Counted from the first letter of the stretch, positions 1 through 9,250 are shown. The stretch: DNA of 64,000 bases from Nonomuraea indica (GCF_002850745.1 NZ_KZ559485.1:28547-92546), one strand, 5' to 3'. A program made the numbers and translations. Notes: a model not told the origin generated them from the letters alone.

Positions 1-37
1 TGGCGGCGCAGCATGGTCGCGGAGTCGGTGATCGCTC

Positions 38-41
<4 letters not shown>
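1..41 (-). CDS. ABC-2 type exporter permease, N-terminal fragment (DrrB-like)
   Basis: Only the first 13 codons lie in the window, reading leftward from ATG at 41 (MRAITDSATMLRR). The start overlaps the stop of the upstream ATPase gene in an ATGA, so the two are translationally coupled. The N-terminal residues resemble the cytoplasmic start of DrrB-type ABC-2 permeases, and a DrrA-type ATPase directly upstream normally partners such a permease. The identification therefore rests mainly on context; the membrane part lies outside the window. Confidence 0.6.
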
Positions 42-969
<928 letters not shown>

Positions 970-973
<4 letters not shown>

Positions 974-2172
974 CGCTGGTCCCAGGTGACGGGCAGGCTG
1001 TGCACGCCGTACACCTGCGAGGGGTCGGTGCGCAGCGACAGGTCCTCAGCCGGTACGGCGAGCCGCAGCGTCGGGAAGCGCGTGAGCAGGGCGGGAAACG
1101 CGACGCGCATCTCGACGCGGGCGAGCTGCTGACCGAGGCACTGGTGGACGCCGTGGCCGAAGGCCAGATGTCCGGCGGCCGAGCGGCGCAGATCGAGCAC
1201 GTCGGGGTCTGCGAACCTGGCCGGGTCCCTGTTGGCGGCGTTGATCGCGATGATGACCGTGTCGCCCGCCTTGAGCTGCCTGCCGCCGAGTTCCGCGTCC
1301 TCCAGCACGCCGCGCATGCCGGTGGCGGCGACGGACAGGTAACGCAGCAGCTCCTCCACGGCGCCGGCGACCAGGTCGGGGTCGCCGCGCAGGGCGGCGA
1401 GCTGGGCCGGGTTGCGCAGCAGGGCGAAGGTGCCGAGCGCGAGCATGTTGGCGGTGGTGTCGAGCCCGGCGCCGAGCAGGAACGCGGCCACGCCGCCGAG
1501 CTCCTCGTCGGTCAGTTCGCCGCCGGTGGCCAGATCGCTGAGCAGGTCGTCGGTCGGCTCGGCCCGCTTGGCGAGCGCGAGCTCCAGCAGGTAGGCGCCG
1601 AGCTCGACGAAGGCGGCGTACTGCGCGCCTGCGGTGTCCGACAGGGCCCGGGTGAAGCTCTGGAGCCGGTCGCGGTCCTCGTACGGCACGCCGAGCAGCT
1701 CACAGATCATCAGCGCTGGAACCGGCTGCGTGAAGGTCTCGACGAGGTCGGCGGGCGGCCCCTGCCGCTCCATCGCGTCGAGCCGCTCACGGGTGATCTC
1801 GGTGACCCGCTCGGTGAGCAGGTTCATCCTGCGGACGGTGAACTTGCCGGCCAGCAGCCTGCGTAAGCGGGTGTGCTGGGGTGCGTCCATGCCGGTCAGG
1901 TCACCGACGGGGGCGGGCGGCAGGTGCCCGCCCGCCAGGGGGTGGTAGTGGGTCTCGTAGCGGGAGCTGAACCGCGGGTCGGCGAGGACCTGGCGAACCA
2001 GGTCGTATCCGGTGATCATCCAGACGCCGGGGGCGCCCTCGGGCGCGGCCAGGCGGGCGATCGGCTGCTCTGCGCGCAGGGCGATGAGCGAAGGGGCGGG
2101 ATCGAAGGGGCACGCGGGTGCACGGTCCAGGGACAAAGTGACCGGCTCCACGCCATAGTTAGCGTTTGACAT
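970..2172 (-). CDS. Cytochrome P450
   Basis: A 400-residue soluble bacterial P450 and first gene of an operon with an ABC exporter. The I-helix oxygen-binding motif is AGLDTT, the K-helix is EELLR (E-x-x-R intact), and the heme loop is FGHGVHQCLG with the ligand Cys at about residue 345. The length is normal for a class I P450 that needs a separate ferredoxin and reductase; none is encoded beside it. ATG at 2172 is preceded by an inverted repeat at 2175-2196, so the regulator encoded divergently probably blocks this promoter. The short N-terminus before the first conserved block fits the chosen start. Substrate unknown. Confidence 0.93.
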
Positions 2173-2174
2173 GA

Positions 2175-2196
2175 TTGAAAGCTACGTTGCTTTCAA
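2175..2196. promoter_or_regulatory. Operator-like inverted repeat upstream of the P450 gene
   Basis: Perfect 8-bp arms TTGAAAGC and GCTTTCAA are separated by six bases (TACGTT). The repeat sits three bases upstream of the P450 start codon and shares the core TACGTTGC with a second palindrome at 2270-2290. Both lie between the P450 operon and the divergent MarR-like gene, which suggests binding sites for that regulator. Confidence 0.6.
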
Positions 2197-2269
2197 AAAT
2201 TTCGTCAATCAATCGATACGCTTTAATCCAGGTCGAAGCCAATAAATTGATGCGTTGGCGCTGAGGCTG

Positions 2270-2290
2270 AATGCAACGATACGTTGCATT
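2270..2290. promoter_or_regulatory. Operator-like palindrome upstream of the MarR-like gene
   Basis: Perfect 9-bp arms AATGCAACG and CGTTGCATT flank a three-base centre (ATA). It lies 29 bp upstream of the preferred start of the regulator gene and shares ACGTTGC with the site at 2175-2196. An in-frame ATG at 2271 falls inside the palindrome, which argues against translation starting there and favours the ATG at 2319. Confidence 0.65.
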
Positions 2291-2318
2291 GTCTGGCACC
2301 GAACGCAATACTGGCGTC

Positions 2319-2996
2319 ATGCCAGAAGGAAGGTTGACCCGGCAGGAGCGCCAGCGCATCGCGACCGGCCTCGCCGAAGGCCGCTCCTACGCCGAGATCG
2401 CCAGGCGGCTGGACCGGCCGACCTCGACGATCAGCCGCGAGGTCGGCCGCAACGGCGGTCCCAGCGACTACCGCCCCGAGCGTGCGCACCACGCAGCGGC
2501 GCGGCGGGCACGGCGCGGCACCCCGGCACGTTCACCCGAACCCCAGGACCGCACGGCCTTGGAGGTGGAAGAGGGAGCCGTCGAGCTGGCGGTCGGGATG
2601 GGCCTGCCGAAGATGGTGGCGCGCGTGCTCATCGGGTTGTGGCTGAGCGAGGAGGGCAGGCTCACCGCGGCCGAGCTGGCGCGCGGGCTGAAGGTCAGTC
2701 CCGCCTCGATCTCCATGGCGGTGGGCTACCTGATGCGGCAGGGGCTGGTCAGGCGCGAACGTGATCCGCAGCGGCGGCGCGACATCTACGTGGTCGACGA
2801 CGACGCCTGGTACCACTCGACGGTGATCAGCGCGCGGCAGACGCTCGCGGCGGCGGAGATCACGAAGGCGGCGGGGCGGACGCTCGGGCTCGACACGCCC
2901 GTGGGACGCCGCCTGGCCAGGGGCGGTGCGTTCCTGGAGCGGATCAGCCTGGACGCTCTGGCGTCGGCCGAACGCTGGCGCGACCTCCCGCCGTGA
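2319..2996 (+). CDS. MarR/GbsR-like regulator with an IS30-type N-terminal HTH
   Basis: The protein (225 residues from ATG 2319) has two DNA-binding-like parts. Residues about 5-45 read as the IS30/HTH_38 helix-turn-helix of IS30-like transposases (RLTRQERQRIATGLAEG, then EIARRLDRPTSTISREV). From about residue 80 there is a winged-helix segment of MarR/GbsR type (ARVLIGLWLSEEG, VSPASISMAVGYLMRQGLV, then a wing with RRD). The fused architecture is unusual but the fold calls are clear. It is transcribed divergently from the P450-exporter operon, with palindromes at 2175-2196 and 2270-2290 between them, so it likely controls that operon and itself. The ligand is unknown. Confidence 0.8.
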   Translation: MPEGRLTRQERQRIATGLAEGRSYAEIARRLDRPTSTISREVGRNGGPSDYRPERAHHAAARRARRGTPARSPEPQDRTALEVEEGAVELAVGMGLPKMVARVLIGLWLSEEGRLTAAELARGLKVSPASISMAVGYLMRQGLVRRERDPQRRRDIYVVDDDAWYHSTVISARQTLAAAEITKAAGRTLGLDTPVGRRLARGGAFLERISLDALASAERWRDLPP

Positions 2997-3048
2997 TCAG
3001 GGATGGTGCCCCGTACTCCCAGTGACGCCGCAGGTGAGCCGTCCACCG

Positions 3049-4140
3049 CTACACCCCGACCCGAGATCGGCGTGCGCCGAGGCGGCTCCGCAGCCTGCGG
3101 ACCAGGTGGCGGGCGTCGCGGCCGACTCCGCGCAGAGTGTTGGAGGCCGGGTTGCGCTGCCATTCCAGGCCGAGGAAGCCCAGTCCGGGATGGGTGGTGG
3201 AAAGTCCCCGGTCGTGGCGTGGGTGGCCGCGCTCGTCGAGGGCGCCGAGCCCGTCAAGGTAGGGCAGGTGGGGCCGGTATCCGGTGGCCAGCAGCACGAC
3301 GTCGACGGGCCGGCGGCTGCCGTCGGCCCACACCACGGTGTCGCCGTCGAGGCGGGTGAACATGGGGCGTCGCTTCAGGCGCCCGTCGCGCAGTGCTTGG
3401 CGGTAGATGCCCTCGTCCAGGACGGGCACGGTGGGCGTGGTCTTGACCAGCCGGGCGGGCAGCCGGTCGAAGCCGGTGACGCCGAACCAGAAGTGCAGGT
3501 CCTTGCCGAGCGGGCGCTGGTCGACGAAGCGGATCGGCTCGCGGGTGGCCAGCGTCACCGTGGCGAGCCGGGCGAGTTCGTGGGCGATCTGGACGGCGGA
3601 GTTGCCAGCGCCGACCACGATGATCTGCTTGCCCGCATACGGCTCGGGGCTGGTGTAGGCGGCGGCGTGCAGGATCCGCCCCGTGAAGCCGGCCTGGCCT
3701 TCCAGGCGCGGTAGGTACGGGTTGGCGAAGGATCCGCCGGCACTGATCACGCCGGGCGCGCTGAGCGTGGTGCCGTCGGCCAGGCGAACCACGAATCCGC
3801 CGTCGTTGGTCTTCCCGCCTGCTTCGACGGCGACGACGCGGGCACCGGTACGGATCTCCGCGCCTGAGCGGCGGAGGGCGCGGGCGTAGCGGGCGAGGTA
3901 GTCGACGACCTCGTCGCGGTGCGGGTAACGGTCGGGATCACCAGGGAAGGCCATGCCGGGCAGCGAGCTGTAACGGGCCGGGGAGAACAGGGTGAGGCTG
4001 TCGTAGTAGCGCGGCCACGAGCCGGTCGCCTGCTCTGTCGCTTCCAGCAGCACGGGCGTCAGGCCGGCGTCCAGCAGCGTTCGGGCGGCGGCCAGGCCGG
4101 ACTGGCCGCCGCCGATGACGATGATGTCCACGCCACACAT
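3049..4140 (-). CDS. ArsO-like flavin-dependent monooxygenase
   Basis: A 363-residue FAD/NAD(P)H enzyme. FAD Rossmann motif GGGQSG is near the N-terminus; a second nucleotide motif, VVGAGNSAVQ, is near mid-protein; the late motif LLATGYRPHLPYL is typical of flavin monooxygenases and thioredoxin-reductase-like enzymes. Proteins of this form next to arsR are annotated ArsO in actinobacterial arsenic islands, with a proposed role in organoarsenical or arsenite oxidation. The start at 4140 is chosen because GAGGA lies four bases upstream, whereas ATG 4143 has almost no spacing. A longer reading to 4371 would overlap arsR and is rejected. Divergent arsR and the arsC scrap nearby support an arsenic link. 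Confidence 0.82.
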   Translation of the reverse strand: MCGVDIIVIGGGQSGLAAARTLLDAGLTPVLLEATEQATGSWPRYYDSLTLFSPARYSSLPGMAFPGDPDRYPHRDEVVDYLARYARALRRSGAEIRTGARVVAVEAGGKTNDGGFVVRLADGTTLSAPGVISAGGSFANPYLPRLEGQAGFTGRILHAAAYTSPEPYAGKQIIVVGAGNSAVQIAHELARLATVTLATREPIRFVDQRPLGKDLHFWFGVTGFDRLPARLVKTTPTVPVLDEGIYRQALRDGRLKRRPMFTRLDGDTVVWADGSRRPVDVVLLATGYRPHLPYLDGLGALDERGHPRHDRGLSTTHPGLGFLGLEWQRNPASNTLRGVGRDARHLVRRLRSRLGARRSRVGV

Positions 4141-4173
4141 CATATCCTCAAATCTAGAAATGACAATATGATG
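4138..4173. promoter_or_regulatory. arsR/arsO divergent promoter with inverted repeats
   Basis: The 49 bp between the two start codons is AT-rich against the GC-rich background. It carries CATCATAT (4138-4145) matched by ATATGATG (4166-4173), with a smaller imperfect palindrome centred on CTAG at about 4154. ArsR proteins bind such repeats over divergent promoters. The exact operator is inferred. Confidence 0.5.
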
Positions 4174-4189
4174 GGGGTGGGGTGATGCT

Positions 4190-4531
4190 ATGACCATGAG
4201 CACGGACGGGATCGAGCTGACCGAGGCGGCACGCGGGTTTCTCAAGGCGATGGCCAGCGATACGCGCCAGCGGATCCTGATGCTGTTCGCCGGCGGGATC
4301 GAGCTCACCGTCAACGAGGTGGCCGAGCGCATGGGGCTGGCACAGTCGGCCGCCTCCACCCACCTGGCCACACTGCGCGACGGCGGGGTACTGGTCGCGC
4401 GCCGGGAATGGAAGACCGTCCACTACCGCGCCGACCCCGCCCGGATCGGCAGGGCCTTGGCCGATCTGCAGGTCAGCCTGCAGGCGTGCTGCCCACCCGA
4501 GAACTGTTCCGCGCAGCCTGCCTGCGACTGA
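4190..4531 (+). CDS. arsR: ArsR-family metalloregulator with C-terminal cysteine cluster
   Basis: A 113-residue ArsR/SmtB winged-helix repressor. The recognition helix region reads ERMGLAQSAASTHLATL, followed by the wing VLVARREWKTVHY. The C-terminus ends CCPPENCSAQPACD, with cysteines at 100, 101, 106 and 112. A C-terminal CC...C triad binds As(III) in the Acidithiobacillus type of ArsR, so arsenite or antimonite sensing is likely. It is transcribed divergently from the ArsO-like gene, and a frameshifted arsC remnant follows its stop. ATG at 4190 or 4196 could be used; GGGGTG upstream favours the first. Confidence 0.88.
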   Translation: MTMSTDGIELTEAARGFLKAMASDTRQRILMLFAGGIELTVNEVAERMGLAQSAASTHLATLRDGGVLVARREWKTVHYRADPARIGRALADLQVSLQACCPPENCSAQPACD

Positions 4532-4640
4532 GACGCTCGCGCCGCCCGGCTCACGAGCAGCCGGCCGGCCTGGCCGCGCCCGGCCTCCGGTGAAGTGCGC
4601 GGCCGGCCTCCCCGTACGGGAAGGCGACCCTCCGGGCCGG

Positions 4641-4757
4641 TCAGCCGGGCAGCGGTTCGCCCAGCAGCCTGGAGACGCGGGAGCGGATGTCGTCGCGGAT
4701 GGCCCGGACGGCCTCGACGCCTGTCCTGCCGGGTCGTCGAGCTGCCAGGGCACGCGG
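4641..4757 (-). pseudogene. arsC (arsenate reductase, LMW-phosphatase fold) C-terminal remnant, frameshifted
   Basis: The 282 bp between arsR and the next gene contains the tail of an arsenate reductase or low-molecular-weight phosphatase on the minus strand. One frame gives PWQLDDPAGQ. After about 4720 a different frame gives GVEAVRAIRDDIRSRVSRLL followed by GEPLPG and a stop. Joined, these match the conserved ArsC ending (W-x-L-x-DPAG, then G-x-E-x-VR-x-IRD-x-I). One missing G in a CAGGCG stretch at 4720/4721 explains the shift. The rest of arsC is absent. The neighbouring arsR and ArsO-like genes make this a decayed arsenic operon. Confidence 0.6.
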
Positions 4758-4813
4758 GGCCGCCACGCGCCGCCGGGCCGCCGGCGCCGCGGCGGCACTC
4801 GGGCCGTCCTCGG

Positions 4814-5728
4814 TCAGCCGCCGGTCAGTTCCGGGGGCTTGGGGCCGCCGTAGACGGGGTTCTTGGCCAGGCGCTTCTCGGTGACCAGCAGGCGGACGAC
4901 GCCGGGCTGCTCGGCCTCGGCCTCCCAGACGATCCAGTCGTCCGCCACCGGCTCGTGGCGCGCACGCGGGTCGACGCCGTAGCCGTTGCCGTCCTCGTTC
5001 GGGTCGATGACCTGGAAGACGACGCGCAGGCCGCGCAGGCGGGCCTCCGCGACGACCTCCCCGACCGGGCGCTCGTCCACCCGGAAGCCCGCCAGCATCT
5101 CCCCCTTCCGGGTCGCCGCGCCGGACGACTGGTACCTCTCCCCCGGCCGGGCCGCCCGCCCCAGGTACAGGACGCCCTTGCCGGTGAAGTCGCGGCCGAC
5201 CGTCACCTTGAGCCGGCACTCCCCCTGCCCGAACGTGCAGCCGGCCGGTTCCCGGTCGCCGCCGATGCCCTTGCTCCGGCCCTGGCCACCGCTGAAGCCC
5301 ATCCGCACGATCCGGCCCACCTGGCTGGGCGAGACGGGCAGGAGCCGCATGTCGATGTCCAGCCCCACGGCCCGGAACGCCTCCGCGTACTCGTGGTGCC
5401 GGGCGAACGGGTCGCGCACCTCGGCGACCCAGTAGTCGCCCCGCAACTCGATCTCCATCGCCGCGTTGGCGAACGACGTGGCCGTCCCCACGCGTTCGCC
5501 CAGCAGGCCGGGACCGGCGGCGACCGCGCTCACGACCGCCGCCGTGACGAGCGCGCCGGCGAGAAGACGCCTGGCCCGGCGGCGCCGCGGCCGCGCGCCG
5601 CGTTCCCGGACGGCGCCGGGATCGCCGGTGGCGGTGATGGCCGCCAGCAGCGTACGCGCCCCCGCGCCGGACGCCCGGCCTGCCAGGTCCTCGTCACGGA
5701 CCCTGGCGAGCTGCCTCAGCTCGTTCAT
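4814..5728 (-). CDS. Membrane-anchored partner of the ECF sigma factor (CU044_5270-like)
   Basis: A 304-residue protein of the type that follows ECF sigma genes in actinobacteria. Residues 1-50 are cytoplasmic and arginine-rich (RPRRRRARR), and one transmembrane helix spans about residues 55-72 (LLAGALVTAAVVSAVAA). The remaining 230 residues are probably extracellular, with charged beta-rich sequence and two cysteines in CTFGQGEC. No zinc-binding anti-sigma motif is visible. Its ATG overlaps the sigma-factor stop, so the two are coupled, and a role as regulator or membrane-linked partner of the sigma factor is inferred. No enzymatic motif was recognised. Confidence 0.65.
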   Translation of the reverse strand: MNELRQLARVRDEDLAGRASGAGARTLLAAITATGDPGAVRERGARPRRRRARRLLAGALVTAAVVSAVAAGPGLLGERVGTATSFANAAMEIELRGDYWVAEVRDPFARHHEYAEAFRAVGLDIDMRLLPVSPSQVGRIVRMGFSGGQGRSKGIGGDREPAGCTFGQGECRLKVTVGRDFTGKGVLYLGRAARPGERYQSSGAATRKGEMLAGFRVDERPVGEVVAEARLRGLRVVFQVIDPNEDGNGYGVDPRARHEPVADDWIVWEAEAEQPGVVRLLVTEKRLAKNPVYGGPKPPELTGG

Positions 5729-6249
5729 GTCGACTCCACGGGGATGTGAACGGTGACGCCCGCACCCGCGAGCGCCTTGGAGAAGCGCCTGCGCGCCCGG
5801 TAGAGGCGGATGCGCGCGGCGTTGCGCGAGCAGCCGAGGACCCGGGCGATCTGGCCCGCGTCCAGCCCTTCCCAGGCGACCAGTGACAACAGCTCACGGT
5901 CGGCCTCGGGCAGCCGGCGGAACGCCACCGCTATGGCGCTCAGCTCGAGGACGCTGTCGGGGGTGTGGGAGTACAGGTCGGCCACGTCGGCCTCGAGCAC
6001 CGCCGACCGCGTCCTGGCCGCGCCGCGGCGGTGGTTGGCCAGGACGTTGCGTGCCACGCCGTACAGCCAGAGCCGGGCCTGCTCGCCCGGCGGGAGCGCG
6101 TCCACGCGCCGCCAGGCGATGGCGAACGTCTCGGCCACCACGTCGGCGGCGTCCTCCGGCGCATCGCAGCGGCGTACCGCGTATCCGAGGATCTGCTCAT
6201 ATGTCTGTGCGTAGACGGCCTCGAACCGGGTCTTCCGGTCATCATCCAC
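5725..6249 (-). CDS. ECF-type RNA polymerase sigma factor
   Basis: From GTG 6249 the protein is 174 residues, a normal ECF length. Region 2 reads YEQILGYAVRRCDAPEDAAD, followed by ETFAIAWRR and LWLYGVARNVLANHRR. Region 4 reads LPEADRELLSLVAWEGLDAG, then QIARVLGCSRNAARIRLYRA. The start is chosen at GTG 6249, with GGGGAC upstream, because the in-frame extension to 6324 (MTAHRPTC...) lacks family similarity. The gene overlaps its membrane partner downstream by ATGA. The signal that releases it is not evident. Confidence 0.88.
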   Translation of the reverse strand: MDDDRKTRFEAVYAQTYEQILGYAVRRCDAPEDAADVVAETFAIAWRRVDALPPGEQARLWLYGVARNVLANHRRGAARTRSAVLEADVADLYSHTPDSVLELSAIAVAFRRLPEADRELLSLVAWEGLDAGQIARVLGCSRNAARIRLYRARRRFSKALAGAGVTVHIPVEST

Positions 6250-6382
6250 GGGCGGTCCCCATGGCCGGCCTCCTCTGTCGGGGACGATCGAACATCCCCT
6301 ACATGTCGGCCGATGCGCCGTCATTTCACCAAAAAGCTAGACACGAGGTCGGCGGTGTCCCCTCCCCGCACGGACCCTGCGG

Positions 6383-6967
6383 TCATCGGCCGGGCGGGCG
6401 CCAGCCGTGTGCGAGGAGGTCGAAGATCTCCTCGACGGCCGTCCGAGGATCCTGCCGGCCACGGGTGAGTGCCGGTATGTCCAGAACGAACCGGGCGAGT
6501 GCGCGGCAGACGATGTTGTCGTGACTGACGCCGGCGTCATCGGCGATGGCTGTACTGAGCGCGGCGGTGTGCCGGGTCCACATACGCTCGGCGTACTCCT
6601 GCAGCGCAGGCGTGGAGTCCACGAGGTCGGTGAATCCGGCCCGTAGCGGATGGGTCGCGACCGGGAGCCAGGATTCGAGGACGTGCCGGCGGAGCGCCTC
6701 GACGACGCTCTGGCCGGCGGGGCGTCCGCGCACCGCGGCGATCAGTCCCGCCTCCCGGTCCTCGTCCCGGTCGAAGACCAGTGCCTCCTTGCTCGGGAAG
6801 TGCTTGAACAGCGTTGTGGTCGACACATCGGCCGCTTCGGCGATGTCCCTGATGCTCACCCGGTCGTAGCCGCGCTCCAGGAACAGCCGCAGGGCGGCGT
6901 CGGCGATCGCTTGTCGCGTGGCCGCCTTCTTCCGTTCACGGCGACCGACGACAGGTGACGTGTCCAT
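6383..6967 (-). CDS. TetR-family repressor, divergent from an FAD monooxygenase
   Basis: A 194-residue TetR-like protein. The N-terminal HTH (TRQAIADAALRLFLERGYDR, then ISVRDIAEAADVSTTTLFKHF in substance) is complete, and the ligand domain is of average length. It lies 199 bp from, and divergent to, a class A FAD monooxygenase, the common layout in which the repressor controls a detoxifying enzyme. The intergenic DNA has repeated ACTGGTT motifs that may serve as its operator. The effector is unknown. Confidence 0.85.
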   Translation of the reverse strand: MDTSPVVGRRERKKAATRQAIADAALRLFLERGYDRVSIRDIAEAADVSTTTLFKHFPSKEALVFDRDEDREAGLIAAVRGRPAGQSVVEALRRHVLESWLPVATHPLRAGFTDLVDSTPALQEYAERMWTRHTAALSTAIADDAGVSHDNIVCRALARFVLDIPALTRGRQDPRTAVEEIFDLLAHGWRPPGR

Positions 6968-7008
6968 GCCCCCACCCTATCCAGAACGCGGACACGGCAA
7001 ATAAGTGG

Positions 7009-7032
7009 ACTGGTTGCACTTTTTAACTGGTT
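7009..7032. promoter_or_regulatory. Repeated ACTGGTT motifs in the tetR/monooxygenase intergenic region
   Basis: ACTGGTT occurs at 7009-7015 and 7026-7032, 17 bp apart. The first copy lies inside AAGTG-N9-CACTT, a short inverted repeat. The AT-rich setting between two divergent genes suggests promoter and operator function. This is a pattern-based call only. Confidence 0.35.
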
Positions 7033-7166
7033 CTGCTTTTCTGGGCCTGCGGGGGTCGCCTCCAGCTCTGGGGTCCCCGAGGGACGAGCCCCACGCGCCC
7101 CGGTCAGTCACGTCCGCGATCCCGCCGCGACCCGCACACCGTCATGAACGAGTAGGGAACCCCTCC

Positions 7167-8315
7167 ATGAACTCACCAGCACCGGCCGCCGCGAGGATCA
7201 GCATCGTCGGAGCAGGCCCCGGCGGCCTCACCTGTGCCCGCATCCTGCAGCGGCACGGCATCCCCGTGATGGTCTACGATCGCGACCCGCACCCGGCGGC
7301 GCGCAACCAGGGCGGCACCCTCGACCTGCGTGCCGACGACGGGCAACTCGCCCTGCGCGAGGCCGGCCTGATCGACGGGTTCTTCCGGCTGGCACGTCCG
7401 GAGGGACAGGAGATGCGTCTGCTGGATTCGAGGGGCCGGATCGTGGGCCACCACGTCCCGGCCGAAGGCGAGCTCCACAAGCCCGAGATCGATCGGGGCC
7501 AGTTGCGCGATCTGCTGCTCGACTCGCTGGAGCCCGGGACCGTGCGGTGGGGCCACGCCGTCGAGAAGATCAGTGGCCCGGTCGACGGGCCACGGCGGGT
7601 GCACTTCCTCGATGGCACGACCGTCGAGACGGACCTGGTCATCGGTGCCGACGGCGCGTTCTCCCGAGTCCGCCCGGCTGTTTCGCCGGCCGCGCCGCGG
7701 TACACCGGGGTCAGCTTCCTGGAGGCCTGGTTCCAGGACGTCGAGCACGCGCACCCCGACCTCGCCGCGCTCGTCGGCCAGGGCAGCGCCACCGCGGCCG
7801 ACGGCGCCCGCGCTCTGTTCGCCCAGCGCAACAGCGGCGACCACATCCGGGTCTACATCATTCAGCGCCTGCCCGCCGACTGGATCAGCGCGAGCGGTCT
7901 GCGCGTCGACGACACCGCCGGGATCCGTGCCCGGCTGCTCGACACCTTCTCCGGCTGGTCGACCCCCATGCTGCGGATGATCGCCGACAACGACGGACCG
8001 TACCTCGATCGCCCGCTGTACGCTCTGCCTGTCCCGCACACCTGGGAACACTCCCCGACCGTGACCCTGCTCGGTGACGCCGCCCACCTCATGCCCCCGC
8101 TCGGCGTCGGCGCCAACCTGGCCATGCTCGACGCCTGCGAACTCGCCCTCGCGCTGGCCGGCTCCGCCACGGTCGGCGAAGCCGTCGCCACCTATGAGAA
8201 GACCATGCTCCCCCGCGCGACGGACGCGGCCCGGAGCCTCGAGAACGGCGCCGAGGCCCTGCTCGAGCCGCACGACGACGACGCGATCGCGGTATTCGGC
8301 CCGCCCCGGCGCTGA
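7167..8315 (+). CDS. Class A FAD-dependent monooxygenase (TetX/Rox-like)
   Basis: From ATG 7167 the protein has 382 residues. The N-terminal FAD motif is GAGPGGLTCARILQRHG, the middle contains VIGADGAFSRVR (the DG motif region), and LLGDAAHLMPPLGVGANLAM is the GD motif that binds FAD ribityl and pyrophosphate. This set defines group A aromatic hydroxylases, including tetracycline- and rifampicin-inactivating enzymes. The divergent TetR gene suggests drug- or metabolite-induced expression. Upstream in-frame codons from 7005 contain no conserved block and are excluded. The substrate is not deducible; antibiotic inactivation is one possibility. Confidence 0.85.
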   Translation: MNSPAPAAARISIVGAGPGGLTCARILQRHGIPVMVYDRDPHPAARNQGGTLDLRADDGQLALREAGLIDGFFRLARPEGQEMRLLDSRGRIVGHHVPAEGELHKPEIDRGQLRDLLLDSLEPGTVRWGHAVEKISGPVDGPRRVHFLDGTTVETDLVIGADGAFSRVRPAVSPAAPRYTGVSFLEAWFQDVEHAHPDLAALVGQGSATAADGARALFAQRNSGDHIRVYIIQRLPADWISASGLRVDDTAGIRARLLDTFSGWSTPMLRMIADNDGPYLDRPLYALPVPHTWEHSPTVTLLGDAAHLMPPLGVGANLAMLDACELALALAGSATVGEAVATYEKTMLPRATDAARSLENGAEALLEPHDDDAIAVFGPPRR

Positions 8316-8467
8316 CCACCCGACCGAGGTGGCGGAGCGGCCGGCTCCGAGGGGCCGCGCCGATACGCCGTCGTGGTCGCGGCGATGAGTTCCGGCCGGG
8401 TCGCGGGTCTCTTCTCGCACAGGGCGTCGTACGACACCGCCCCCCACGAGAGGCCACGGAGGACACC

Positions 8468-9250
8468 ATGACGGCCACCCCACATGACCCGGCCACCGCG
8501 CTGCCCGGCCGGCCGGCCATCGTCGACCTGGCGACCTGGCAGGCCGCCCGTGACGAGCTTCTGGTCCGCGAGAAGGCCCACACCCGCCAGGGCGACGCCC
8601 TCGCCGCGGCCCGCCGCCGGCTGCCGATGGTGGAGCTCGACGGGACGGTCGAGGTCGTCGGACCCGGCGGCCCGGTCCCGTTCCTGGACCTGTTCCAGGG
8701 CCGCGACGAGCTCGTCGTCTACAAGCACATGTGGTACGACGGCGCGCCGCACCAGGGTCAGTGCGAGGGCTGCACCACCGCGGCCTGGCACCTGAAGGAC
8801 GCCGTCTACCTCAACGCGCGCGGCGTCTCGTTCGCCGTCCTGACCTCGGGCCGGTGGGACGAGGTGGCCTCCTACGTGGACTTCATGGGCTACACCCAGC
8901 CCTGGTACTCGGTGCGTGACGTGGACGCGCCGGTCGGCGGCAGTATGGGGTCCATCACCTGCTTCCTGCGCGACGGCGACCGCGTGTTCCTCACCTACTC
9001 CACGACGGGCCGTGGCAACGAGCCGGTCAACGGGTCTTTCGGCCTGCTCGACATGACGCCGTACGGCCGCGGCGAGGCGTGGGAGGACAACCCCGACGGA
9101 TGGCCCGAGGGTCGCCATCCGTGCTGGTACTGGCGCTCGGACGCGGACGGGAACGCCACCTGGGGCGCGACCAGCCGCCCCGTGCCGCAGTGGACCCGCC
9201 CCGGCGCGACGCCCGTACAGACCCTCGGCCGGCGCGGCCACCACCACTGA
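8468..9250 (+). CDS. DUF899 (thioredoxin-like) family protein
   Basis: A 260-residue member of the DUF899 family, which has a thioredoxin-like fold and no firmly known reaction. Typical blocks are REKAHTRQGDALAAARRRLP, LDLFQGRDELVVYKHMWYD and CEGCTTAAWHLKDAVYLNAR; the CxxC at the thioredoxin active-site position is intact. ATG 8468 is preceded by GGAGGACACC. It follows the monooxygenase gene by 152 bp, with no recognised element in between except this ribosome site, and may be co-transcribed with it. DUF899 genes often sit near glyoxalase-like genes, as here. Confidence 0.85.
   Translation: MTATPHDPATALPGRPAIVDLATWQAARDELLVREKAHTRQGDALAAARRRLPMVELDGTVEVVGPGGPVPFLDLFQGRDELVVYKHMWYDGAPHQGQCEGCTTAAWHLKDAVYLNARGVSFAVLTSGRWDEVASYVDFMGYTQPWYSVRDVDAPVGGSMGSITCFLRDGDRVFLTYSTTGRGNEPVNGSFGLLDMTPYGRGEAWEDNPDGWPEGRHPCWYWRSDADGNATWGATSRPVPQWTRPGATPVQTLGRRGHHH

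Noticed and set aside
2271..2318. Earlier ATG for the MarR-like regulator
   Set aside because: The ATG lies in a perfect palindrome that looks like an operator, and the added 16 residues have no family similarity.
4141..4371. N-terminal extension of the ArsO-like protein
   Set aside because: It would overlap most of arsR and has no flavoprotein similarity; a ribosome site precedes ATG 4140.
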